From positions 1-36,262 of the forward strand of contig JAGXHJ010000029.1 in assembly GCA_024636315.1 (NCBI GenBank): 36,262 bases of DNA, read 5' to 3'. The notes beneath the pieces are model-generated. The model was given only the letters and a program-made list of their open reading frames with translations. It was not told where the DNA came from and ran no database searches. Position numbers and translations under genes: made by a program. Shown here piece after piece: positions 1-6,214 of this stretch (position 1 is its first letter; the number at the start of each line of letters is the position of its first letter). Origin of the DNA: Methylophaga sp. (GTDB taxonomy: Bacteria > Pseudomonadota > Gammaproteobacteria > Nitrosococcales > Methylophagaceae).

Positions 1-199
1 ATTTATTGGGTTAAGGGCGTTTAAAGATCGAAGTTTGAAGCTAAGGCGATGCGACTGGCAGGCGGCTTATTTGAAAATCCAGCAGTTGATGCGGGAGCCA
101 CTTAATGTTTAACTTTCTAAATTTCGTGGGGATCGGTCAGGGATTAACCCCACAACAGCTAAACGAAAAGAGAAAGACGAACAAACAAAACTAGGGGCT

Positions 200-1081
200 A
201 TGCTTGAACGCTATATTTCAGACAAGGACTTGAAGCCCTACACAGTTAAAAACTACCGTTATAAATTAAAGCTAGGTTTTAGTGATTGGCTAAACAAGCC
301 GATTAGCAGTATCAGCAAAGATATGATTATTAAACGTCATAAGAAGCTAACCCAAACAGGCAAGACCACAGCAAATACGACCATGAGAGTTCTACGCCTT
401 ACACTTAACCATGCTTGCAACCTTGAAATGATAGACGAAAACCCCGCCAGCATATTAAGCAAAGCGGGCCTATGGCATAAGAACAGCCGCAAAGATCGGG
501 TTATACCTAGCAATCAATTGCAAGCATGGCATGAAGCAGTGGAAGCCCTTCCCAACCAGAAAGCCAAAGTTTATTTATTGATGGCCTTGTACATGGGATT
601 TAGAAGCACTGAGCTATTAACGCTTGAATGGTCTCATGTTGATATTAAGGGCCAAAGCATTACCCTTTATGACACCAAAAACGGCACAAACCACCGACTA
701 CCCATACCAAGCGTGCTAATGCCTCACCTTAACGCATTAAAAGAGCTAACAGGCGGCTGTAAATGGACTTTTGAAGGTGATAAAGCTGGTAAGCCTATGA
801 CTACGCCTATCAAACCGATTAAAGCCGTTATTCAAGCCTCCGGTGTAGAGTTTAGCCCGCACGATTGCCGTAGAACTTTCGCCACGATAGCCGAAGCAGT
901 TAACCTGCCTATGAGTATGATTAAGCGATTGATGAACCACGTTACCACCAACGATGTGACAGGCGGCTATATTGTGACCGAAGAAGAAACATTGAGAATG
1001 GCAATCAATAAAGTAGCTGATTACATACAAGCGAGAGTTACCCAAAAAGATAACATCATACAATTACACGCGAGCAAATAA
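200..1081 (+). CDS. Tyrosine-type site-specific integrase, N-terminal domain apparently missing
   Basis: This is the recombinase that would integrate and excise the mobile element at the left of the window. The catalytic set is visible: Arg135 in GFRSTELL, Lys160, the HxxR box His221-Arg224 (HDCRR), His247 and the nucleophile Tyr257 in TGGY. Residues 1-85 form the SAM-like core-binding domain. Integrases with this kind of core are usually about 400 aa and carry an extra N-terminal arm-binding domain of about 100 residues, which is absent here. The frame is open upstream to base 113, and the residues GINPTTAKRKEK just before the ATG look like the usual linker, but a TAA at 110-112 closes the frame. 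The ATG at 200 has a possible ribosome site (AGGGG, 193-197). The gene is either truncated or frameshifted. Family assignment is secure; activity is doubtful. Confidence 0.88.
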   Translation: MLERYISDKDLKPYTVKNYRYKLKLGFSDWLNKPISSISKDMIIKRHKKLTQTGKTTANTTMRVLRLTLNHACNLEMIDENPASILSKAGLWHKNSRKDRVIPSNQLQAWHEAVEALPNQKAKVYLLMALYMGFRSTELLTLEWSHVDIKGQSITLYDTKNGTNHRLPIPSVLMPHLNALKELTGGCKWTFEGDKAGKPMTTPIKPIKAVIQASGVEFSPHDCRRTFATIAEAVNLPMSMIKRLMNHVTTNDVTGGYIVTEEETLRMAINKVADYIQARVTQKDNIIQLHASK

Positions 1082-1098
1082 CCAACGGAGTTTTAACC

Positions 1099-1251
1099 AT
1101 GACTGAAGCAAAAGAACAGCTTTTTATTGAATTACTAACGGATCCACAAGAAAGAAAGATTATGGCTATATTCAAATCACTAGATGATGAAGGCCAGCAA
1201 GATGCTTTACAACTTATTAATGATATTGTTAGCAGAAAAACAAAGGCATAA
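1099..1251 (+). CDS. Small 50-aa protein, function unknown
   Basis: This is a short reading frame 17 nt after the integrase stop, with a good ribosome site (ACGGAG, 1085-1090) and an ATG at 1099. The protein is acidic and helical, and its middle (RKIMAIFKSLDDEGQQDAL) resembles the C-terminal helices of small phage or XRE-type regulators, but there is no DNA-binding motif I can identify. Position and spacing suggest co-transcription with the integrase. It could be a directionality or regulatory accessory; that is inference only. Confidence 0.6.
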   Translation: MTEAKEQLFIELLTDPQERKIMAIFKSLDDEGQQDALQLINDIVSRKTKA

Positions 1252-1260
1252 CCAGTTAAC

Positions 1261-1312
1261 CCAAGCCTAGCCCGACGGGGCGAAAGTAGATTACGTTCAT
1301 CTATTGGCTTGG
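1261..1312 (+). other. Three-way-junction RNA fold or structured DNA site
   Basis: Three nested perfect stems are seen. The closing stem pairs CCAAGCC (1261-1267) with GGCTTGG (1306-1312). Inside it, GCCC (1270-1273) pairs with GGGC (1278-1281) around a GACG loop, and TAGAT (1287-1291) pairs with ATCTA (1299-1303). The linkers are short (TA, GAAAG, TT). It lies between the 50-aa gene and the 221-aa gene, about 30 nt before the latter's start. No T-run follows, so it is not a simple terminator. It could be a leader RNA, a processing site or a replication/recombination site. Confidence 0.5.
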
Positions 1313-1344
1313 TATTTTATTGAACGATGCGAGGGAACGAACGC

Positions 1345-2010
1345 ATGAAAAAAGTAACGACCTACAAAACAGGTAAAAATAATACACATGACAGTCTATT
1401 CGAGCATGTTAGTTACACTTTTGGTAGCAGTCCAACAAAAGAAGAGCTTGAAGAATATGAGCGAGATAACCGAGGCCAGCCTGAAACAGTGAATGATGAG
1501 TTGACAGCACTATTCAAGTGGGTTTTAGCTGTTAGAGATGAAAAGGCCAATAAGCTTGGCATTCGTGATGGTACAGAGATTAATCACAAGAACGCCTCGG
1601 ACTATGGCCCAGTGTTTAGTTCCGCTTTAAGCGCGACTTACGGACTACGGCTAGCATTCGATTTTCACAGCCAAGCCGATCATAATTCTGCTTTCAACGC
1701 TCTTTTATCTTCAATACCCGCATTGCTGGATTTGCAGATTTTAGAATATGAAGATCAGATAATTTATGGTCAAAAAAGTGAAGCTGGAGCGAAAGATAGA
1801 CTTAAAGATTTAATGAAAAATACATTCCAATCTTGGCTTAAAAATAACAAAGAAATTCTAAAAGACCGCCACACAATGCCAGCACTAATGAAGATTGAAA
1901 CATTTAGAAAAGCAAAAGAAACCGTGACGGAGGCCACTCTCAGAAACTGGCTTAAAGAGGTTTATCCAAATCATTTACGCACAGGCGCACCTAAAAAGGG
2001 TCAAACCTAA
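1345..2010 (+). CDS. Element-encoded protein of unknown function, 221 aa
   Basis: I do not recognise this protein. I chose the ATG at 1345 because GAGGGA (1330-1335) sits at a suitable distance; an in-frame ATG at 1327 lacks a ribosome site. The protein is soluble, charged and largely helical with no signal peptide or membrane segment. The C-terminal part (FRKAKETVTEATLRNWLKEVYP) has the look of a helix-turn-helix or recognition helix, so a DNA-binding or replication accessory role is possible but unproven. It follows the structured site at 1261-1312 and precedes the AlpA-like gene. Confidence 0.75.
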   Translation: MKKVTTYKTGKNNTHDSLFEHVSYTFGSSPTKEELEEYERDNRGQPETVNDELTALFKWVLAVRDEKANKLGIRDGTEINHKNASDYGPVFSSALSATYGLRLAFDFHSQADHNSAFNALLSSIPALLDLQILEYEDQIIYGQKSEAGAKDRLKDLMKNTFQSWLKNNKEILKDRHTMPALMKIETFRKAKETVTEATLRNWLKEVYPNHLRTGAPKKGQT

Positions 2011-2087
2011 AGATATGGTTACCCCATAAAAGGTATTTTTATCTGATTAGAGCAATTTTTTTAACTAAAACATGCGCATATAGTACT

Positions 2088-2123
2088 TATCCATAGCAGG
2101 TAGTTCCCTGCTTTCACTGGATA
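2088..2123 (+). promoter_or_regulatory. Two-part hairpin immediately upstream of the AlpA-like gene
   Basis: An outer stem TATCCA (2088-2093) / TGGATA (2118-2123) encloses an inner stem AGCAGG (2095-2100) / CCTGCT (2107-2112). The structure ends 6 nt before the ATG at 2130, where no clear Shine-Dalgarno sequence is seen. It may hide or shape the ribosome-binding region, or be a protein-binding dyad. There is no terminator-like T-run. Confidence 0.4.
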
Positions 2124-2129
2124 ATTACC

Positions 2130-2327
2130 ATGACAGCACAAAGAAGACTAAACACACCAGAGCAAGAATCAGAACGCATAAACATACCTGTACGAACTTT
2201 AGCAAAAGCACGTAGTACAGGTTCACCTAATATCCCATACCTAAAAATATCAAGAACTGTTAGATATGATCCCGTTGCCGTAGACGCTTGGCTTGCTAAA
2301 CATTCACATAACAGCGTGGAGGTTTAA
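2130..2327 (+). CDS. AlpA/excisionase-type helix-turn-helix protein
   Basis: This is a 65-aa DNA-binding protein of the MerR-like/excisionase fold. Residues 8-55 follow the family pattern: a first helix (TPEQESERINIP), the turn and recognition helix (VRTLAKARSTG), then a strand-wing (YLKISRTVRYDPVAVDAWLA). Such proteins in phage satellites and integrative elements act as recombination directionality factors or activators of integrase or replication genes. It is followed two bases later by the next gene, so the two are probably co-translated. No strong ribosome site is seen before its ATG; a hairpin occupies that region. Confidence 0.8.
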   Translation: MTAQRRLNTPEQESERINIPVRTLAKARSTGSPNIPYLKISRTVRYDPVAVDAWLAKHSHNSVEV

Positions 2328-2329
2328 CA

Positions 2330-2728
2330 ATGACTAATCAAACTCCAATAATCCAAGAAACAAAAGCAGACAGAGTGCTGGCGGCATTAATGGCAGGTCG
2401 GAGCTTTAACCGCTTTGAAGCTGAGCGACAATTACACGACCATTGCTTGCATAGTACCGTCGCACAATTACAACGGCTTAGAGGGGTAACCATTGAGCGA
2501 CAATATGAAACCGTATCAGGTTATCAAGGCCACCCGACTTCATGCTGTAGATATTGGATAACACCAGAAGAACGCCAGCGCATTGAAAATAGACGCGGGT
2601 TATACCTACCAAACAAAGAAGCCGCCAACCCTACCGACCAAGATAAAGAAAACGGCTTTCAAATGAACAGTATTGATAATACAGCCAACAAGAACAGCGG
2701 GCAAATATCAGACGAAAATAGAGCGTGA
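2330..2728 (+). CDS. Winged-helix-like element protein
   Basis: This 132-aa protein has an excellent ribosome site (GGAGG, 2317-2321). Residues 10-80 look like a winged helix-turn-helix: RVLAALMAGRSFNRFEAERQLHDHCLHSTVAQLQ is a helix-turn-helix run, followed by a wing with YRYWIT-type strands ending in a PEERQRIE helix. Similar domains are common in phage and satellite regulatory proteins that sit beside replication genes. The tail of about 40 residues is low in complexity and rich in Asn, Gln and Asp. The stop is three bases before the next ATG. Role: probable regulator; the specific target is unknown. Confidence 0.7.
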   Translation: MTNQTPIIQETKADRVLAALMAGRSFNRFEAERQLHDHCLHSTVAQLQRLRGVTIERQYETVSGYQGHPTSCCRYWITPEERQRIENRRGLYLPNKEAANPTDQDKENGFQMNSIDNTANKNSGQISDENRA

Positions 2729-2731
2729 TAT

Positions 2732-3523
2732 ATGCGAGAAATCGCCCCAAATATCACCCGCGGTTTTGACATAGCGGAATTGACACATGTAGAAAATGGA
2801 CAGAGCCTTACTGGTCAAGGCTTTGTCCACTGCTTGCCTGCTTCCGAAACGACCCTAAAAGGCGGGTTATTAATAATATCTAATGAAGAAAGTAATACAG
2901 ACACACCTTCACAAGATACGGTAACACCAGCAAAGAAAACAAAGCGCACCAAGAACAGAAAGCGGATTGTTTTTGATAGCACCTTTTTGCATAACACGAA
3001 AACCTACCAAGTCAATCCAGATAAGTCAGGGCTGTATGTGGAAACTATGCAAAGAATAATCGAACAGTTTGAAATAGCACAGGCAAAATGGAAGCGTGTA
3101 TTTGTATTGAGGTTTGACCTACATACTCACCGCTACACAGACGACAACAAATTGATAACAGCATTTAATAAACGATTGTTTCAAAAGTTAAAGCGTCATT
3201 ATGGTTTTAAGGATATTGGTTTTAGTTGGGTACGGGAGCAGGAACGCGCTAAAACACAACACTATCACTATGTTCTATTTCTTGATGGTCGCTTGATAAG
3301 ACATTCAAGCAAGATAAGCGAGATGGTTAGCGCCGCGTGGGAAGATCCTGCTGGTACGTTTACAGTCTGGCACGTTAAAAGACCATTCTACTTAACCAAT
3401 AGCGAGGACAGCATACAGAAGGCAATCTATCGAGTGTCATACCTAGCGAAAGCACGAGGCAAGGGCAACCGACCAGCACAGACTAAAGACTTTCAATGCT
3501 CACGAATGAAGCTGGCAGAATAA
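2732..3523 (+). CDS. YagK/YfjJ (inovirus Gp2-like) domain protein, probable replication initiator
   Basis: The domain from about residue 78 to 245 matches the YagK/YfjJ family known from cryptic prophages and inoviruses. Features resembling an HUH replication initiator are visible: a motif-1-like strand FVLRFDLHTH (124-133), the HYH pair of motif 2 (His177, His179 in TQHYHYVLFLDG) and a YLAK motif (Tyr237, Lys240) that could be the catalytic Tyr/Lys motif. The first 70 residues are poorly conserved in appearance, with a Lys/Arg-rich linker (AKKTKRTKNRKR). It is the last gene before the repeat-rich non-coding segment, as expected for a Rep gene next to its origin. The family call is firm; a nicking activity is inference. 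Confidence 0.82.
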   Translation: MREIAPNITRGFDIAELTHVENGQSLTGQGFVHCLPASETTLKGGLLIISNEESNTDTPSQDTVTPAKKTKRTKNRKRIVFDSTFLHNTKTYQVNPDKSGLYVETMQRIIEQFEIAQAKWKRVFVLRFDLHTHRYTDDNKLITAFNKRLFQKLKRHYGFKDIGFSWVREQERAKTQHYHYVLFLDGRLIRHSSKISEMVSAAWEDPAGTFTVWHVKRPFYLTNSEDSIQKAIYRVSYLAKARGKGNRPAQTKDFQCSRMKLAE

Positions 3524-3551
3524 ATCATTGTACTCATGGAGTTTTTACGTC

Positions 3552-3632
3552 TTATAAAAAGGAGTTTTCGGATACCCTAAAGACAATTGGTTTCCGGTGC
3601 TTATAAAAAGCGTTTCTTTACATTATAAAAAG
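3552..3632 (+). repeat. Three direct copies of TTATAAAAAG
   Basis: Identical 10-mers occur at 3552-3561, 3601-3610 and 3623-3632, in the non-coding DNA just after the Gp2-like gene. Copies one and two are preceded by C, and copies one and three are followed by G. AT-rich repeats beside a replication gene are reminiscent of origin elements. Confidence 0.65.
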
Positions 3633-3733
3633 GCCATTATTACACCATGAATAATCAACAGCTAAGTGCTGATGGCGTATGGCTTGACCTGAATAAATCA
3701 ACACCTAAAGCAAAGTGACCAGATAAAGTTATT

Positions 3734-4010
3734 AATATCAGATGGTTAACTAACTAAGTGACCAAACAAATGACCAAAACTGAACGCAAAACGAACAGAT
3801 AAATATAGCAATATCAGACGGTTAGCTAAAGAACTGAACATGAACTGAACGCATATAAGACAATAAAGAATATGTATATCAACTGGTTAGCGTTATAAGT
3901 GGACAGTAATTGAGCAGAGGCTGAGCACGTAAAGATAATAATATCAATACGTTAGGTGGAAAGCTGAGCAAGAACTGAGCGCATAGGGCGACATTATCGG
4001 AGCAGTACGC
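3734..4010 (+). repeat. Tandem degenerate repeat array with a 65-bp period
   Basis: The motif ACTGARCGCA occurs at 3779-3788, 3844-3853, 3909-3918 (degenerate) and 3974-3983, exactly 65 bp apart. A second motif, close to ATATCAnnyGGTTA, occurs at 3810, 3875 and 3940, with the same period. An upstream copy at 3734 is displaced by 11 bp, apparently through a local duplication of TGACCAAA. The period is not a multiple of three and every frame has many stops, so the array is not coding. Iteron-like binding sites for the element's replication protein are the simplest reading. The rest of 3524-4076 holds no gene I can support. Confidence 0.75.
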
Positions 4011-4075
4011 GAGCGCGTGGAGGACATAACGGGAAAGGATTGCTTCATGTAGGGGTTATCTTGTTCAAACTTAAA

Positions 4076-4103
4076 GCCTGATGCGATTGTATCGGGTTTT
4101 TTT
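4076..4103 (+). terminator. Rho-independent terminator at the end of the element operon
   Basis: The stem CCTGAT (4077-4082) / ATCGGG (4091-4096) with an 8-nt loop is followed by seven T residues. It would end + strand transcription coming through the repeat array, which suggests that the array is transcribed or that a transcript starts nearby. Confidence 0.75.
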
Positions 4104-4170
4104 ATGCCTGCTAATTATTGATTACTTGGTAGGGTTTTGCTGGTGGATTAAGGGCTGTATTTCGTTTCAC

Positions 4171-4190
4171 CATTGACCCCGCATTGACCC
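4171..4190. repeat. Direct repeat CATTGACCC, possible integrase arm site
   Basis: CATTGACCC occurs at 4171-4179 and 4182-4190, 11 bp apart, between the element terminator and the tRNA terminator. Short direct repeats one helical turn apart near an att region can be integrase arm-type sites; this is inference. No copy of the tRNA 3' end is seen in the first 200 bases, so the other boundary is not identified. Confidence 0.3.
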
Positions 4191-4193
4191 AAC

Positions 4194-4226
4194 AAAAAAG
4201 CCCCAACACCGAAAAGATGCTGAGGC
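4194..4226 (-). terminator. Terminator of the rpoD-tRNA transcript
   Basis: On the - strand a stem of about 11 pairs (GCCTCAGCATC with a TTTT loop, pairing to CGGTGTTGGGGC with some G-U pairs) is followed by TTTTTT. It lies 12 nt beyond the CCA end of the tRNA and would end the macromolecular synthesis operon. Confidence 0.85.
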
Positions 4227-4237
4227 CTTGCTGTATA

Positions 4238-4314
4238 TGGTGGGCCTACAAGGACTTGAACCTTGGACAAAGGGATTATGAGTCCCCTGCTCTAACCAAC
4301 TGAGCTATAGGCCC
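4238..4314 (-). tRNA. ileX: tRNA with CAU anticodon, probably tRNA-Ile2
   Basis: The 77-nt cloverleaf is complete, with a perfect 7-bp acceptor stem (GGGCCTA/TAGGCCC), encoded CCA, TTCAAGTCC in the T arm and anticodon CAT at 4278-4280 (complement). The CAU anticodon can belong to elongator Met or to lysidine-modified Ile2. I favour Ile2 because of the GGACTCATAATCC anticodon arm and because E. coli keeps ileX close downstream of rpoD. Its 5' end is only 8 nt after the rpoD stop codon, so it must be processed from the rpoD transcript. Confidence 0.88.
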
Positions 4315-4322
4315 GAAACTTT

Positions 4323-6116
4323 CTAGTTATCGGTATCTAAGAAGCTACGTAATTGATCCGAACGCGTTGGATGACGGAGTTTACGTAGTGCTTTTGCTTC
4401 TATTTGACGAATACGTTCACGTGTTACGTCAAATTGTTTACCTACTTCTTCTAAGGTATGGTCTGTATTCATGTCGATACCAAAACGCATCCGCAGTACT
4501 TTCGCTTCTCGCTCGGTAAGGCCGCTGAGTATGCCTTGTGTTGCTTCTCTTAGGCCTTCAATCATGGCCGAATCTTGTGGAGACATTACGTTGGTGTCTT
4601 CAACAAAGTCACCTAAATGTGAATCTTCATCATCACCAATCGGTGTTTCCATTGAAATAGGTTCTTTGGAAATTTTAAGTACTTTACGTACTTTATCTTC
4701 CGGCATTTCTACCCGTTCTGCCAATTCTTGTGGCGTTGGCTCACGACCCATTTCTTGTAACATTTGACGTGCAATTCGATTCAGTTTGTTAATCGTTTCG
4801 ATCATATGTACTGGAATACGAATGGTACGTGCTTGATCAGCAATTGAACGTGTAATTGCTTGACGTATCCACCATGTAGCGTAGGTAGAAAACTTATAAC
4901 CACGTTGATATTCAAACTTATCAACAGCCTTCATTAAGCCGATATTGCCTTCTTGAATCAGGTCGAGGAACTGTAAACCGCGGTTAGTATATTTTTTCGC
5001 AATCGAGATGACAAGTCGTAAATTCGCTTCAACCATTTCTTTTTTCGCACGACGTGCTTTTGCTTCAGAAATAGTCATTTGACGACTGATTTCTTTGATC
5101 TCGGGAATTTTCATTCCACGATCTAAAGATACTTCAGCCAGTTTTGTTTGCGCATTGATAATTTGATCAAGGTTTTTCTTGATGGTTGAAGAGTAGTGCT
5201 TTTTGGCGCGGATATGTTTATCTGTCCATTCAAGGTTGGTTTCATTACCCATGAATGATTCGATAAAATCACGGCGTTCCATTCTTGCTTCTTCAACGAT
5301 TATTTTGCTAATCGTGCGTTCTTGTTTGCGAATAATAGCAACGGTGTCACGCATTAAGCTGTTAAGGAGAATCAGTGTTTTGGGCGTAAGTTTGAATTCC
5401 ATAAACAGATCGGTGACTAGGGCCGTTGCTGTTTCAAGCTCACTGTCTGTCGCTTTTTCTGCTTGGCTCACTGCCTCACGAAGCGCGGTGAAATGTTCTT
5501 TGGCTTCTTCAGGATCTACACCAACGGCTGATTCGTCTTCATCATCGTCATCTGTGTTGTCTTTTGCTGGAGGGCCGGCCACGACGGGTTCAGGATTAAG
5601 GTCTTCAGGTAAGATAAAGCCTTTAATCACTTCATTCAGGCGCATTTCGCCAGCTTCGACGGCGTCGTATAAGCTAAGAAACTTTTTAATGCACGGTGGA
5701 TATGTTGTCAGCATTAATAGACTTTCGCGAAGGCCAGCTTCAATGCGTTTTGCAATGACAATTTCGCCTTCACGCGTCAACAATTCAACCGAACCCATTT
5801 CACGCATATACATACGTACAGGGTCAGTCGTGCGACCGAATTCACCATCTGAACTTGATAATACTGCGGCGGCTTCATCAGCAGAGACTTCATCATTGTT
5901 CGATGCAGATTCAGCTAGGCGTTCCATCTCATCGGTATCCATGCCATCTTCATGGACCATAATACCGAGATCACTGAACATGCCGATGATGTCTTCGATT
6001 TGATCGGCGTCAACCAAGTTTTCGGGTAAATGATCGTTTATCTCACCATAAGTGAGGTATCCGCGTTCTTTCCCAAGTGTGATTAGCGCTTTAATTCGTG
6101 ACTGTTGATCTTTCAT
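4323..6116 (-). CDS. rpoD: RNA polymerase primary sigma factor RpoD (sigma-70)
   Basis: The 597-aa product has all regions of the housekeeping sigma factor. Region 1.1 is at about 1-75, region 1.2 near [12 protein letters not shown], an acidic non-conserved region is at about 180-205 ([11 protein letters not shown]), region 2 contains [20 protein letters not shown]-type residues and the -10 reader [17 protein letters not shown], and region 4.2 ends in [19 protein letters not shown]. It is slightly shorter than the 613-aa E. coli protein. It lies downstream of dnaG in the conserved macromolecular synthesis operon, and a separate promoter is predicted in the 98-bp gap. AGAGG precedes the ATG. 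Confidence 0.98.
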   Translation of the reverse strand: MKDQQSRIKALITLGKERGYLTYGEINDHLPENLVDADQIEDIIGMFSDLGIMVHEDGMDTDEMERLAESASNNDEVSADEAAAVLSSSDGEFGRTTDPVRMYMREMGSVELLTREGEIVIAKRIEAGLRESLLMLTTYPPCIKKFLSLYDAVEAGEMRLNEVIKGFILPEDLNPEPVVAGPPAKDNTDDDDEDESAVGVDPEEAKEHFTALREAVSQAEKATDSELETATALVTDLFMEFKLTPKTLILLNSLMRDTVAIIRKQERTISKIIVEEARMERRDFIESFMGNETNLEWTDKHIRAKKHYSSTIKKNLDQIINAQTKLAEVSLDRGMKIPEIKEISRQMTISEAKARRAKKEMVEANLRLVISIAKKYTNRGLQFLDLIQEGNIGLMKAVDKFEYQRGYKFSTYATWWIRQAITRSIADQARTIRIPVHMIETINKLNRIARQMLQEMGREPTPQELAERVEMPEDKVRKVLKISKEPISMETPIGDDEDSHLGDFVEDTNVMSPQDSAMIEGLREATQGILSGLTEREAKVLRMRFGIDMNTDHTLEEVGKQFDVTRERIRQIEAKALRKLRHPTRSDQLRSFLDTDN

Positions 6117-6160
6117 TCGACCTCTATTTTCGTCAGATGCATTGCTACATGTAGCCGGAC

Positions 6161-6204
6161 ATTATAACGCAACCCTCTAATATTGCACAGCATTATGTGT
6201 GCAA
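6161..6204 (-). promoter_or_regulatory. Predicted rpoD promoter with an overlapping dyad
   Basis: On the - strand a perfect TATAAT (6161-6166) lies 17 bp downstream of a weak -35 TGTGCA (6184-6189). A perfect 7-bp inverted repeat, TTGCACA (6183-6189) / TGTGCAA (6198-6204), covers the -35. A 12-bp palindrome GCTACATGTAGC (6144-6155) lies just downstream near the expected start. This suggests regulated independent transcription of rpoD. Confidence 0.55.
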
Positions 6205-6214
6205 AAAGTTGTGT

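Noticed and set aside
2-112. C-terminal end of an upstream protein (frame ends REPLNV)
   Set aside because: An open frame of 36 codons by itself is not enough; its residues match no family I know and a neighbouring frame is equally plausible.
1261-1312. Hammerhead ribozyme
   Set aside because: Stem order and a GAAA linker agree, but the CUGANGA core strand and a cleavable UH position are missing.
3648-3719. A 23-codon frame starting MNNQQLSADGVW
   Set aside because: No convincing ribosome site, very short, and it runs into the repeat array.
3734-4010. CRISPR array
   Set aside because: Units are degenerate along their whole 65 bp with no identical short repeats separated by unique spacers, and no cas genes are present.
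4238-4314. Elongator tRNA-Met
   Set aside because: The anticodon allows it, but the arm sequence and the location after rpoD favour tRNA-Ile2; detection of tilS would not discriminate, so an identity-element comparison is needed.
5203-6003. Long + strand frame opposite rpoD
   Set aside because: Ser-rich composition typical of an antisense shadow; no ribosome site or domain.
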